Shown in pieces: positions 26,255 to 38,268 of a stretch of 44,317 nt of DNA (position 1 is the stretch's first letter; each line of letters begins with the position of its first letter). The notes beneath the pieces are model-generated. The model ran no database searches, had not been told where the DNA came from, and saw only the letters and a program-made list of their open reading frames with translations. The DNA is from Paracoccaceae bacterium. GTDB taxonomy: Bacteria > Pseudomonadota > Alphaproteobacteria > Rhodobacterales > Rhodobacteraceae. The position numbers and the translations under genes were made by a program. The DNA lies in assembly GCA_018223125.1 (NCBI GenBank), contig JAAEZA010000035.1, positions 2,401-46,717 of the forward strand, read 5' to 3'.

Positions 26255-27067
26255 TTATTCACCTGCCATGGGCCAGTAGAAATCCAGCGGCAGTCCGGCC
26301 TCGGCGCGTTTCTCATCGTTGAACGGCGGCTTCAACCCGCCGGGGAAATAGCGCTGCACAAGACGGTGAAATTCGTCCTTGGGGTCGATGTCGTGACGCC
26401 CGCACAGGAAGTGGAACCATTTGGAGCCATAGGCGACATGGCCCACTTCCTCGGCGTAGATTATTTCCAGTGCATTGACGGTTTCGGCATCCTTGGCGGA
26501 TTTGAACTGCTGGATCATACCCGGGGTCACGTCCAGCCCGCGGGCTTCCAGCACCATCGGCACAATCGCCAGCCGCCCCATAAAATCTTCTGCGGTTTCC
26601 TGCGCGGCGCGCCACATGCCCGCATGGGCCGCAAAGGCGCCGTAGTAGCTGCCCAGCGCTTCAAGACGGTCACACAACAGGTTGAAATGTTTGCTTTCTT
26701 CATCTGCGGCTTTCACCCAGTCGTCATAATATCCCGATGGCATTCTGACATGGGCAAACCGCGCGATGATGTCCCAGTGCAAATCCACCGCATTCAGTTC
26801 GATATGGGCGATCGCATGGATCAGGGTATTGCGGCCCTCAACCGTGCCGAGCCTGCGGCGGGGGACTTTGTTTGGCGGTAGCAGTTCGGGCGCGTCGGGC
26901 CGCGCGGGAAAATCCGGCGGCTGGCTGTTGCCGATCTCCAGCGGGGTGCCGGCCTCTTTCATGGAAAACCACAAGGCAGCAGCGGCGTGGCTTCTGGCGG
27001 TCTTCTCGCGTCCGTCGGCTGTATTAAGGACCGAGCAGGCCAGTTCTGTCAGGGTCGGCTGGCTCAT
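26255..27067 (-). CDS. DUF455 ferritin-like protein
   Basis: 270-residue member of DUF455 (PF04305), a ferritin-like four-helix fold related to the tRNA hydroxylase MiaE. Candidate di-iron ligands are in AIAHIELNAVDLHWD (E90), ADEESKHF (E123/E124, H127) and AEEVGHVAYG near residue 206. Function is not established; an oxygen-using or redox role is plausible. It begins on the bcp stop (ATGA overlap), so it is co-translated with that peroxidase. Confidence 0.87.
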   Translation of the reverse strand: MSQPTLTELACSVLNTADGREKTARSHAAAALWFSMKEAGTPLEIGNSQPPDFPARPDAPELLPPNKVPRRRLGTVEGRNTLIHAIAHIELNAVDLHWDIIARFAHVRMPSGYYDDWVKAADEESKHFNLLCDRLEALGSYYGAFAAHAGMWRAAQETAEDFMGRLAIVPMVLEARGLDVTPGMIQQFKSAKDAETVNALEIIYAEEVGHVAYGSKWFHFLCGRHDIDPKDEFHRLVQRYFPGGLKPPFNDEKRAEAGLPLDFYWPMAGE

Positions 27068-27525
27068 AAGGCTTTTACCGCGTCCAGAACGGCATCCACA
27101 TGTCCGGGAACCTTCACCTTGCGCCAGATTTCACGGATTATACCGTCTGCGTCGATCACGAAAGTGGCGCGTTCGATCCCCATAAACTTCTTGCCGTACA
27201 TGTTTTTTTCGACCCAGACGCCCATATCTTCGCACAGCGTTCCGGATTCGTCGGACACCAGCGTGACGCCGAGATTGTGTTTGGGCACGAATCTGTCATG
27301 GCTGGCGACGCTGTCCTTGGACACGCCGATGATCGCGGCGCCTGCGGCTTCGAATTCACCCGCTTTCTCGCTGAAGCCGATGCTTTCCTTGGTGCAGCCC
27401 GGCGTATTGTCCCGCGGGTAGAAATAGAGAACCACAGTGCGTCCGGCATAATCCGCAAGGGATACCGATCCGCCACCATCCCGCGGCAGTGTGAACATAG
27501 GCGCTTTTTCACCGATTACAGGCAT
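27064..27525 (-). CDS. bcp: Thiol peroxidase Bcp/PrxQ
   Basis: Peroxiredoxin of 153 residues that reduces hydroperoxides. The peroxidatic cysteine is C44 in PRDNTPGCTKES. The resolving cysteine found five residues later in E. coli Bcp is I49 here; the only other cysteine is C98 (SGTLCEDMGVW). It therefore resembles the 1-Cys form or uses C98. The conserved FYPRDNTPGCT, YGKKFMGIERATFVID and catalytic Thr/Arg are intact. First gene of a - strand run with DUF455, and divergent from the AsmA-like gene. Confidence 0.94.
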   Translation of the reverse strand: MPVIGEKAPMFTLPRDGGGSVSLADYAGRTVVLYFYPRDNTPGCTKESIGFSEKAGEFEAAGAAIIGVSKDSVASHDRFVPKHNLGVTLVSDESGTLCEDMGVWVEKNMYGKKFMGIERATFVIDADGIIREIWRKVKVPGHVDAVLDAVKAL

Positions 27526-27648
27526 TTATACCCCCTGTTAGCAAAAACTTGTTAAACTGGCGCTGGTATCAGCGGCCCGGTTACGTAAATAGGGTGGGCG
27601 CGCAGAGATCAAGTGTGGAAAATAACCGCATGTCACTGTTGCCGGTAA

Positions 27649-30600
27649 ATGACGAGCGGAGAGGCATTGATCTGGATTAGACATGTTATGGTGGCCGGAA
27701 TGGCCATGCTGATGGCGGGCATCGTTCTGACGGTGCTTTGCGTTGGTGTGGTGAGCATCCTGTTGCGCAACGGTCCGGTTGAAGTCCCTTTAATGCAAGC
27801 CTTCGTTCAGGACCGCCTGAACGCCCAGATGGCCGATGAAACTGTGTTGATCGGCGGTGTGTCCCTGATGTCCGGTGCACAGGGGGTGGGCAACAGTATC
27901 CAGTTGCGGGATGTGGAAATCGCGGATACCGACGGCCGGACGCTGCTGGTCGTGCCGGAGCTGCGTACACGTTTTTCGCTGTTATCGCTGTTGCACGGTC
28001 GGGTCGCCCCGGAAGATATCGGAATTGTCGGATCGCAACTTTCGCTGGAACGGGCAGAGGATGGTACGATCACCCTGTTCGGAGATGGCGCGGGGCTGAC
28101 TGAAGGGCTTGATGTGCTGGCCCTGCTGGACGGGCTTCAGACAAGGGTGGGCTTGCGGAGCCTGAAAAAGATTGCTCTGTTTGACACGGAAGTGGCCTAT
28201 CTGGATCGTGCATCGGGCCGGTCGTGGGTGCTGGCCAATTCAACGCTGACGATTACAAGGGACGGGGACCGGTTGTCGGGGCGTGCCGAACTGGCCCTCA
28301 GCGGTACGGACGGCGGCGCGCAGTCGAATGCGGCCAAACCCAAGACCGCGACGATGATCCTGAACGGGGACTATGTGCTCGGTTCCGAAGAGGCGACAGT
28401 TTCCTTTCAGTTTGCACAGGCCGCGCCTTCGGAAATCGCGGATCTTTTTCAGGCATTCGACTGGTTGCGCAATCTGGAGACCACCTTGTCCGGCTCCGTC
28501 CGCGCGAGCCTGTCCGGCGACGGAACCCTTGGGGACCTTCACGGTGTGTTGCAATTGTCGGAAGGGGCTTTGGCAGAGACCCCGGACAGTCAGCCGCTTA
28601 CTTTCAGTCAGGCCAAAGTCTATTTTGATTACAATCACGAGAAAGACACGCTTAACCTGACGCAGGTCGATCTGGAAACCAGTTCCGGTGCTCTGCAAGC
28701 CACCGGCTTTGCCCAGATGCACCGTAGCTTTTCCGGAAGCGTTGATGCTCTTTCGGGGCAATTGCGCCTGTCTGATATCAACATCCAGCGTCCGGACCTG
28801 TTCGATCAGGACGTGGGCCTGTCCGCCGCCGCCCTTGATGCGCGGGTTTCCTTTTCCCCGCTTACAATCGAAGTCGGTCGGCTGGCTGTGTTTGACGCAG
28901 ACACAACCATCAAGATCAAAGGCAGGTCTGTTGCGGGGGAAACATATTGGGAAAACAGCTACGATGTGGATGTGAACCGGATCCGGCTGGCGCGACTGAA
29001 ACAGCTCTGGCCGAAACCGGTCGTTGAAAAAACGCGCCGCTGGATGAACGAGAATGTTTCGCAAGGGCAGATCGTGAATTTTGGCGGTGGTATGCGATCC
29101 TATTCCGGTGAGTACGAATATGCGTTCAACTTCGGCATCGAAGACGCGAACTTCCGATTTGTGAAAACCGTGCCGCGTTTGCAAGAGGGTGTCGGATTTG
29201 GCTATCTCACCCACAAGGACTTAAGGCTCGATCTGAGCAGCGGTTATGTGGTGGCCCCGAACGGGACCGAAGTTGATGTGGCCGGATCATCCCTGTTCAT
29301 TCCTGACATCCATCAGCGTCCCTCTCCCGGTGAGATCACGCTAAGTGCAAAGGGGAGTGTGGGGGCTGCACTCGCCCTTTTGAACGTGGAAAAATTCCGG
29401 TTTCTGAACAAGGTCGGGCTGTCCGAGGATATTGCCGAAGGGCAGGCTGTTGTGCAGGGCACCTTCAAACTGCCGCTTGATAAAGACGCCAAGACCAGTG
29501 ATGTGAAAATGGATCTGACCGCGCGGTTGACCGATTTGCATTCTCACACCCTGATCAAGGGAAAATCCCTGACAGCAGATGTGCTGGAAGCGCAAATCAC
29601 AGATCAAGGGGTGACCCTTTCGGGGGATGCGGTGCTGGATGCGGTACCCGTGACTGCCCGCTGGAAACAGGCGTTTGGAAAGGATGTTCCCAAAGAAAGC
29701 ACAGTTTTTGTGCAATTCGATCTGTCGGATCAAAACCTGCGCGCTTTGGGCATTCAACTGCCCGATGGCACAGTCGGCGGGCAGGCAAGGGGGGCGATGG
29801 ATGTTACCCTTCGCAAAGGGGCGGCACCGGAATTTCAATTGTCGTCGAATTTGCAAGGGGCGCGACTGTCGATTCCTGCGCTTAACTGGTCCAAAGCCGC
29901 AGGAACTGCGGGGAGTCTGGATTTAACGGGCCAGTTGGGAGATCAGCCGCAGGTGGATCGGATCGCTTTTCGCGCGCCGGGATTGGCAGCCGAAGGAACA
30001 TTGGATCTGAACCCTAACGGAAGTTTGCGCCGCGCCCGTTTCGAAAGTGTTTCGGTTGGACGCTGGCTTGACACTTCGGCAATTCTGACGCCGCAGGGGA
30101 ACGGCAGCGCGAATATCTCTGTCAACGGAGGTCGGGCTGACCTGCGCTTTCTGGACGATGCAGCAGGCGGCGGGCGATCCGGCGCTTCTGGCAATTCCAC
30201 TATTAAACTGGCTCTGGATCAGGTTCGTATAACCGACAGCTTGACCCTGAGCTCATTTTCGGGCAAGCTGACCACCGCCAAAGGCTTGCGGGGCAGTTTC
30301 GTAGGTCGGATCAACGGCGGCACGCGGGTGGACGGCAAGCTGTTCCCGCAGTCCCATGGCACAGCGCTGGAACTGACCAGCAAGGACGCCGGCGGTGCGC
30401 TGCAATCCGCCGGACTTCTGAAAAACGCACGGGGCGGGGATTTGCGTCTGGTGCTGGTGCCCCGTTCGGGCGACGGGAATTACGACGGCAACCTGAATAT
30501 ATCGCGCACCCGTTTGCGCGATGCTTCGGCTATGGCGGGTCTGCTGAACGCGATTTCGGTTGTCGGTCTGCTGCAGCAACTGGAAGGGGAGGGAATCCAT

Positions 30601-30954
30601 TTCAACACCGTTGAAGGCGGATTCAAATTGCGGTCCAACGGGGTAAAGCTGGAAAGGATCAGTGCTGTCGGTCCTTCAATGGGGATGACGCTGGACGGAT
30701 GGTATGACACGGCCCGCAAATCGGTTAACTTCGAGGGCGTTGTCACGCCTCTATACGCTGTTAACGGCATCTTCGAACGCCTGTTCGGTCCGCTAATGGG
30801 GCGGCGTAAAGGGGAAGGCATGTTCAGCTTTACCTACAGGATGCAGGGGGCGGCGGACAATCCGAAGGTTTCGGTCAACCCGCTATCAATCCTCACACCC
30901 GGCGCCTTCCGCGAGATTTTCCGCACCCAGCCGCCCGCAGCACCTTCGCAATGA
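27649..30954 (+). CDS. AsmA-like envelope protein (DUF3971/AsmA_2)
   Basis: 1101-residue protein of the AsmA/YhdP-like group, which bridge the envelope and are linked to phospholipid transport and outer-membrane integrity. One N-terminal span (about 13-36) anchors it; the remainder is repetitive beta structure, including VSLMSGAQGVGNSIQLRDVEIADTDG, a DUF3971-type middle and a C-terminal AsmA_2 region with AISVVGLLQQLEGEGIHFNTVEGGFKL and FEGVVTPLYAVNGIF. The ATG at 27649 has no clear ribosome site; a TTG six codons in (27667) follows GGAGAGG closely and is a serious alternative. Single gene upstream of queA. Confidence 0.85.
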   Translation: MTSGEALIWIRHVMVAGMAMLMAGIVLTVLCVGVVSILLRNGPVEVPLMQAFVQDRLNAQMADETVLIGGVSLMSGAQGVGNSIQLRDVEIADTDGRTLLVVPELRTRFSLLSLLHGRVAPEDIGIVGSQLSLERAEDGTITLFGDGAGLTEGLDVLALLDGLQTRVGLRSLKKIALFDTEVAYLDRASGRSWVLANSTLTITRDGDRLSGRAELALSGTDGGAQSNAAKPKTATMILNGDYVLGSEEATVSFQFAQAAPSEIADLFQAFDWLRNLETTLSGSVRASLSGDGTLGDLHGVLQLSEGALAETPDSQPLTFSQAKVYFDYNHEKDTLNLTQVDLETSSGALQATGFAQMHRSFSGSVDALSGQLRLSDINIQRPDLFDQDVGLSAAALDARVSFSPLTIEVGRLAVFDADTTIKIKGRSVAGETYWENSYDVDVNRIRLARLKQLWPKPVVEKTRRWMNENVSQGQIVNFGGGMRSYSGEYEYAFNFGIEDANFRFVKTVPRLQEGVGFGYLTHKDLRLDLSSGYVVAPNGTEVDVAGSSLFIPDIHQRPSPGEITLSAKGSVGAALALLNVEKFRFLNKVGLSEDIAEGQAVVQGTFKLPLDKDAKTSDVKMDLTARLTDLHSHTLIKGKSLTADVLEAQITDQGVTLSGDAVLDAVPVTARWKQAFGKDVPKESTVFVQFDLSDQNLRALGIQLPDGTVGGQARGAMDVTLRKGAAPEFQLSSNLQGARLSIPALNWSKAAGTAGSLDLTGQLGDQPQVDRIAFRAPGLAAEGTLDLNPNGSLRRARFESVSVGRWLDTSAILTPQGNGSANISVNGGRADLRFLDDAAGGGRSGASGNSTIKLALDQVRITDSLTLSSFSGKLTTAKGLRGSFVGRINGGTRVDGKLFPQSHGTALELTSKDAGGALQSAGLLKNARGGDLRLVLVPRSGDGNYDGNLNISRTRLRDASAMAGLLNAISVVGLLQQLEGEGIHFNTVEGGFKLRSNGVKLERISAVGPSMGMTLDGWYDTARKSVNFEGVVTPLYAVNGIFERLFGPLMGRRKGEGMFSFTYRMQGAADNPKVSVNPLSILTPGAFREIFRTQPPAAPSQ

Positions 30955-31029
30955 ACGTTTGATGCGCATCCGTCGCAATGAGTGCAAAAATAGTTGCACT
31001 CCGGCGCGGGTTTGGGCATGGGCAGGGCC

Positions 31030-32088
31030 ATGAAACTCTCTGATTTTGATTTTGACCTGCCCGAAAGCCTGATCGCATTGCGTCCGGCCAAACCACGCCC
31101 GTCCTCGCGCCTGTTGCTGGCCGATGGCACGGCTCTGTCGGACCATCATTTCTACGACCTGCCCAAGTTCCTGCGGCGGGGGGACCGTCTGGTACTGAAT
31201 GACACGAAGGTCATCCCCGCGCGGCTGAACGGCAAGCGGCGACGCATGTCAGATCAGGGCGAAACCTTTGCGGCAGTCGAAGTGACCTTGTTGTCGCTGG
31301 ACGGGCAGGGCGACTGGATGGCGCTGGCCAAACCGGGGCGACGGGTTCGGGCGGGCGAGGAAATCGTCTTTTCGCCGGAACTGTCAGCAGAGGTGCTGGA
31401 CAAGAGCGCGGACGGGATCAGGCTGCGCTTTTCGCTGTCCGGCGCAGATTTTGACGCACAACTGGCAGCTTTGGGCGCTATGCCGCTGCCGCCCTATATC
31501 GCTGCAAAACGGGCTGCTGACGCGCAGGATGTGCAGGATTATCAAACGGTTTTTGCCCAAAATTCCGGTGCCGTTGCCGCGCCGACAGCTTCGCTGCATT
31601 TCGATCAGGGAATACTGGATGCGCTGTCGGATATGGGTGTGACCTTCACCAAAGTAACGCTTCACGTCGGGGCGGGAACATTTCTGCCGGTCAAGGTGGA
31701 TGATGTCAGCGACCACAAGATGCATGCGGAATGGGGCAGGGTAGACGAACAGGCCGCTGCCGAGATCGCACAGACCAAAGCGCAGGGCGGGCGGATCATT
31801 CCGGTTGGCACCACAGCCCTGCGCCTGATCGAAACCGCCGCCCGCGAGACCGGCGAAATTGCCCCTTGGGTCGGGGAAACCGATATCTTCATCAAGCCCG
31901 GTTTCGAATTCGCCGTAACCGACGGGCTGATCACAAATTTCCACCTGCCAAAATCCACACTGATGATGTTGGTCAGCGCCCTGATGGGGGTGGACATCAT
32001 CAAATCCGTTTACGCGCATGCGATCGCAGAGAAATACCGCTTTTTTTCCTATGGAGACAGTTCTCTTCTCTTGCCTGAACGGCGGTAA
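31030..32088 (+). CDS. queA: S-adenosylmethionine:tRNA ribosyltransferase-isomerase
   Basis: Makes epoxyqueuosine in tRNA by transferring the ribosyl group of SAM to preQ1. The start [29 protein letters not shown] (ATG 31030) fits the family; an upstream ATG at 30994 adds twelve unrelated residues. 352 residues. Conserved blocks are [44 protein letters not shown] and [17 protein letters not shown]. No other queuosine gene is adjacent. Confidence 0.95.
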   Translation: MKLSDFDFDLPESLIALRPAKPRPSSRLLLADGTALSDHHFYDLPKFLRRGDRLVLNDTKVIPARLNGKRRRMSDQGETFAAVEVTLLSLDGQGDWMALAKPGRRVRAGEEIVFSPELSAEVLDKSADGIRLRFSLSGADFDAQLAALGAMPLPPYIAAKRAADAQDVQDYQTVFAQNSGAVAAPTASLHFDQGILDALSDMGVTFTKVTLHVGAGTFLPVKVDDVSDHKMHAEWGRVDEQAAAEIAQTKAQGGRIIPVGTTALRLIETAARETGEIAPWVGETDIFIKPGFEFAVTDGLITNFHLPKSTLMMLVSALMGVDIIKSVYAHAIAEKYRFFSYGDSSLLLPERR

Positions 32089-32193
32089 GCTGCGCAAGGA
32101 GGCGAATAGCTTGTCAAAGGTGTCGTGTTTGTCTTGTACCATGACAGGCGAATCCCATATGGCTGGCAAAATTCAAAGCGGTTAGGCGACGAC

Positions 32194-33477
32194 ATGATAC
32201 TTGTACTGAAAAACTCCTGGGCGCTTCTGCTGGGAATGTTCCTGCTGATGCTGGGTAACGGTGTGCAGGGGACGCTGCTCGGGATTCGCGGGGCGCTGGA
32301 AGGGTTCACTCCGGGCGCCATGTCCCTGATTATGTCGGGATATTTTGTCGGTTTTCTCGGGGGATCGCAAATGGCGCCGGGAATGATCCGGCGGGTCGGA
32401 CATGTGCGGGTGTTTGCGGCACTGGCGTCGATGATTTCGGCAGCCCTGATCCTTTATGCCGCCATTCCGAACGAATATGTCTGGTTCTTTTTGCGCGTTC
32501 TTGTCGGCTTCTGTTTTTCCGGCGTGTATGTGGTCGCGGAAAGCTGGTTGAACGATTCCGCAACGAATGAAACCCGTGGTCAGGCGCTGTCGGCCTATCT
32601 GATCGTGCAGATGATGGGGATCGTCGCGGCACAGTGGCTGTTGAACTTTGCCGATGTGGGCGGGTTCATTCTGTTTATCATCATCTCGGTTGCGGTTTCG
32701 GTGTCATTTGCACCGATTCTTCTGTCTGTCAGCCCTGCACCCGTGTTCCACACCACAAAACCGATGAGCCTGAAAGAGCTTTACCACGCCTCACCACTCG
32801 GGATTGTGGGTTCTTTCCTGCTGGGGGCGATCTTCGCGGCCATGTTCGGGATGACCGCTGTTTATGGTACGGAAAAAGGCATGAGCGTCGCGGAGATTTC
32901 GTTCTTTGTGGGGATTATCTATGTGGGGGGCATGTTGTGTCAATTTCCGATCGGATGGCTGTCCGACCGGATGGACCGGCGTTTGCTGATCATCGGGATC
33001 ACCCTGATCGGCACCGCGGCAACCCTGCTGGCCTTTGCGTTTGCCGGAAATTTCACACTGATCCTGATCTGTAGCTTCGTTATCGGAGGCGTGGCAAACC
33101 CGCTCTATTCCTTGCTGCTGGCCCACACCAACGACTTTCTGGAACTGGACGATATGGCGGCGGCCAGTGGCGGTTTGATTTTTGTCAACGGGATCGGTGC
33201 GATTGCCGGCCCGCTTGTGGTGGGCTGGATGATGTCCACGCTCGGCCCTGACAGTTTCTTCCTCTATATCGGTGCGCTGACCCTGATCCTAGCGGTCTAT
33301 GCGATTTACCGGACCTTCCAGCGTGCTGCGCCGGATGTGGACGACACAAACAGCTACGCGCCGGTGTTCAGCACGGCCTCTCCGGTGGCCTTTGAGGTTG
33401 CGCAAGAAGTCGCAATCGAGATGGCATTGGAGGGTGAAGAAAACAACGATAGCGTTAACAGTTTGGAAACTCGTTAG
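32194..33477 (+). CDS. MFS transporter (YcaD-like)
   Basis: 12-span carrier of 427 residues beginning MILVLKNSWALLLGMFLLMLG (ATG 32194); 23 more codons are open upstream but are hydrophilic and unlike the family. The loop 2-3 motif (GGSQMAPGMIRRVGHVR) and the fourth-span motif GVYVVAESWLN match the YcaD group. A second MFS motif (IGWLSDRMDRR) lies after span 7. The C-terminal 45 residues are acidic and probably cytoplasmic. Substrate unknown. It follows queA by 105 bp. Confidence 0.87.
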   Translation: MILVLKNSWALLLGMFLLMLGNGVQGTLLGIRGALEGFTPGAMSLIMSGYFVGFLGGSQMAPGMIRRVGHVRVFAALASMISAALILYAAIPNEYVWFFLRVLVGFCFSGVYVVAESWLNDSATNETRGQALSAYLIVQMMGIVAAQWLLNFADVGGFILFIIISVAVSVSFAPILLSVSPAPVFHTTKPMSLKELYHASPLGIVGSFLLGAIFAAMFGMTAVYGTEKGMSVAEISFFVGIIYVGGMLCQFPIGWLSDRMDRRLLIIGITLIGTAATLLAFAFAGNFTLILICSFVIGGVANPLYSLLLAHTNDFLELDDMAAASGGLIFVNGIGAIAGPLVVGWMMSTLGPDSFFLYIGALTLILAVYAIYRTFQRAAPDVDDTNSYAPVFSTASPVAFEVAQEVAIEMALEGEENNDSVNSLETR

Positions 33478-33561
33478 AAAACGGTTGACGCATACCTGTG
33501 AAGTAACAAGTCTGTAACCTAAGGCCCTGTTATTTTGTGTGTAGCTATGTCGGAGAGAACG

Positions 33562-34140
33562 ATGGACAAAGCCAAAGAGATTATCGAGTTCTGGATTAAC
33601 GAAGTCGGACCCGAAGGATGGTATCAGGGCACCAAGGCGCTTGATGACACGATCACAGACCGCTTTATGGACGACTATGAAGCGGCCAAACGGGGCGATT
33701 ATGACAGTTGGGGCAGTTGCCCCGAAAAGTCGCTGGCCTTGTTGATCCTGCTGGACCAGTTCCCCCGCAACATGTTCCGCGAAGACCCGCGGGCGTTTGA
33801 AACCGATGGCAAGGCGCTGAAGGTGGCTGCCCATGCCATTGACGAAGGCTTTGACATGCGGACAGGCGAACCCGAGCGCCAGTTTTTCTATCTGCCGTTC
33901 ATGCATTCCGAATGCCTGACCCATCAGGAACGCTGTGTGCGTTTGATCGCCAAACGGATGAGCACAGAAGGCAGCACCAATCTGCTGCATGCCAAAGTCC
34001 ACCGCGCTGTGATCCGCAAGTTCGGACGGTTCCCGTACCGCAATACGGCCCTTGGGCGCACGTCGACGCAAGGCGAAGTCGCATTTCTGGAAAACGGCGG
34101 CTACCAGCAGATGACGCAAGAGCTCAAAGCCGCCGCCTGA
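33562..34140 (+). CDS. DUF924-family protein
   Basis: 192-residue cytoplasmic protein of DUF924 (PF06041), a TPR-like all-helical fold of unknown function. The start is ATG 33562, because GGAG sits 6 bp upstream and MDKAKEIIEFWINEVGPEGWY is the usual N-terminus; a TTG at 33535 and an ATG at 33547 add unrelated residues. Signature segments are LLILLDQFPRNMFR, FFYLPFMHSE and KFGRFPYRNTALGR. No partner is evident from context. Confidence 0.9.
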   Translation: MDKAKEIIEFWINEVGPEGWYQGTKALDDTITDRFMDDYEAAKRGDYDSWGSCPEKSLALLILLDQFPRNMFREDPRAFETDGKALKVAAHAIDEGFDMRTGEPERQFFYLPFMHSECLTHQERCVRLIAKRMSTEGSTNLLHAKVHRAVIRKFGRFPYRNTALGRTSTQGEVAFLENGGYQQMTQELKAAA

Positions 34141-34270
34141 TCTGTGCGGTGAGGGCATTGAACAGGCCTGTTTTCGCCTTAGTTTCTGGTGTGCACTTGC
34201 GAGCGGGGATGAAATGTAGCATCCTAGTTGCAAGATAGTTTAACCTTGAACCAATTCTGCGAGGACGAGA

Positions 34271-35665
34271 ATGGCCGACACCCAGTTTGATATGATTGTG
34301 ATAGGCGCAGGGCCCGGCGGCTATGTCTGCGCGATCCGCGGGGCGCAAAATGGTCTGAAGGTTGCCGTGGTCGAGCGGGAACATCTGGGCGGTATCTGTC
34401 TGAACTGGGGCTGTATTCCCACAAAGGCGCTTTTGCGCTCTTCCGAGGTGTTTCACCTTATGCACCGCGCCAAGGAGTTCGGCCTGAAGGCAGAAGGTAT
34501 CGATTACGATCTGGATGCAGTGGTCAAACGCTCTCGCGGGGTGGCCAAACAGCTTTCGGGCGGCGTCGGGCATCTTTTGAAAAAGAATAAGGTCACTGTT
34601 GTGATGGGCGCTGCGAAACTGGCCGGGAAGGGTAAGGTTCTTGTCACCAACAATGACGGAGAGCAAACCCTGTCGGCCAAGAACATCGTGGTGGCCACAG
34701 GCGCCCGCGCCCGCGAACTGCCGGGGCTGGAGGCTGATGGCAAACGGGTCTGGACCTACCGCGATGCGCTGAACCCACCCCATATGCCTAAAAAGCTTCT
34801 GGTGATCGGGTCCGGTGCGATCGGCATAGAATTTGCCAGCTTCTTTAATACGCTGGGCGCTGACACAACGGTTGTTGAAGTTATGGACCGTGTGCTGCCT
34901 GTCGAAGACGAGGAAATCTCCAAACACGCCAAAAAGCAGTTCGAAAAGCAGGGCATGACCATCATGGAGAAATCCACGGTCAAGAAACTGGACCGCGCCA
35001 AGGGCAAGGTTACGGCCCATATCGAAAAGGGCGGTAAGGTCGAAAAGCTGGAGTTTGACACGGTCATTTCCGCTGTGGGGATCGTTGGCAATGTCGAGGG
35101 GCTTGGCCTTGAAGAGGCGGGGATCAAGGTGGATCGTACCCATGTAATAACCGATGAATACTGCCGGACAGCGGCGGACGGGGTGTTTGCCATCGGGGAT
35201 ATTGCCGGTGCGCCGTGGCTTGCCCACAAAGCCAGCCACGAAGGTGTCATGGTGGCTGATCTGGTGGCAGGCAAACATGCCCATCCGGTCAAACCCGAAA
35301 GCATTGCGGGTTGTACCTATTGTCACCCGCAAGTGGCCAGTGTCGGCCTGACCGAGGCCAAGGCCAAAGAGGCAGGTTATGACATCAAGGTCGGGCGTTT
35401 TCCTTTCATCGGTAACGGCAAGGCCATCGCCTTGGGGGAACCCGAGGGCATGGTGAAAACCGTCTTTGACGCCAAAACCGGCGAGTTGCTGGGCGCCCAT
35501 ATGGTTGGCGCGGAAGTGACAGAGCTTATTCAGGGCTATGTGGTGGGGCGCCAGTTGGAAACCACCGAGGAAGACCTGATGCAAACGGTCTTCCCCCATC
35601 CGACCCTGTCAGAGATGATGCACGAAAGCGTGCTCGACGCTTACGGAGCGGCGATTCACTTCTAG
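34271..35665 (+). CDS. lpdA: Dihydrolipoyl dehydrogenase
   Basis: E3 flavoenzyme that reoxidises dihydrolipoamide in pyruvate, 2-oxoglutarate or branched-chain dehydrogenase complexes, or in glycine cleavage. 464 residues. FAD motif GAGPGG (12-17), redox pair C43-x4-C48 (GGICLNWGCIPTK), NAD motif VIGSGAIGIEFASF and catalytic H443-E448 (HPTLSE) are all intact. GAGGA precedes the ATG by about 6 bp. No E1 or E2 genes are adjacent, so it may be a shared E3; a lipoate synthase gene (lipA) lies 2.6 kb downstream. Confidence 0.95.
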   Translation: MADTQFDMIVIGAGPGGYVCAIRGAQNGLKVAVVEREHLGGICLNWGCIPTKALLRSSEVFHLMHRAKEFGLKAEGIDYDLDAVVKRSRGVAKQLSGGVGHLLKKNKVTVVMGAAKLAGKGKVLVTNNDGEQTLSAKNIVVATGARARELPGLEADGKRVWTYRDALNPPHMPKKLLVIGSGAIGIEFASFFNTLGADTTVVEVMDRVLPVEDEEISKHAKKQFEKQGMTIMEKSTVKKLDRAKGKVTAHIEKGGKVEKLEFDTVISAVGIVGNVEGLGLEEAGIKVDRTHVITDEYCRTAADGVFAIGDIAGAPWLAHKASHEGVMVADLVAGKHAHPVKPESIAGCTYCHPQVASVGLTEAKAKEAGYDIKVGRFPFIGNGKAIALGEPEGMVKTVFDAKTGELLGAHMVGAEVTELIQGYVVGRQLETTEEDLMQTVFPHPTLSEMMHESVLDAYGAAIHF

Positions 35666-35689
35666 AGAAACGTCAAAGCTGTTTTGTTG

Positions 35690-35721
35690 AAGGCGGTTCT
35701 GTAAGGCAGGGCCGCCTTTTT
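35690..35721 (+). terminator. Terminator after lpdA
   Basis: AAGGCGG (35690-35696) pairs with CCGCCTT (35712-35718), followed by more T, so the T-run is five bases. It isolates katG from lpdA transcription. Confidence 0.82.
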
Positions 35722-35738
35722 CATGTGTAAGTCTTTGT

Positions 35739-35776
35739 GATAATTTTTAACTATCAAAAGTATCGTTTAATCAAAC
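35739..35776 (+). promoter_or_regulatory. Possible OxyR operator upstream of katG
   Basis: GATAATT-TTT-AACTATC at 35739-35755 is a palindrome with one mismatch and fits the OxyR half-site ATAG-N7-CTAT in 7 of 8 positions. It is followed at the right spacing (7 bp) by ATCG and then a poor fourth quarter (AAAC). The site lies about 135 bp before the katG start. OxyR control of katG is well known in proteobacteria. I see no oxyR gene in the window, and the second half of the operator is weak. Confidence 0.5.
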
Positions 35777-35869
35777 TTAAACTTCTGAATGCTCTTTGCT
35801 AGACAGGTTTCAGGCAAATTTGGGACCGGTTGTTACAGGAAACTGCAAGGAACGGACCCGAGATTCTAA

Positions 35870-38098
<2,229 letters not shown>

Positions 38099-38121
38099 TC
38101 CGGCACATATTGAAAAGATTG

Positions 38122-38156
38122 AAGGGGCAGTTCCGCTAGGTTCTGCCCCTTCTTTT
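38122..38156 (+). terminator. Terminator after katG
   Basis: AAGGGGCAG (38122-38130) pairs with CTGCCCCTT (38143-38151) around a 12-base loop, followed by CTTTT. Confidence 0.87.
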
Positions 38157-38268
38157 GTGGGTAATATGCGGCTTTTGGCCCGCGCATGGCTGCCATGCGG
38201 AATCCGGACTGCTCCTGTTGCAAAATCGCGATAATATGGGGATAAAGGGGCAACCAAGGAAGGCTCTC

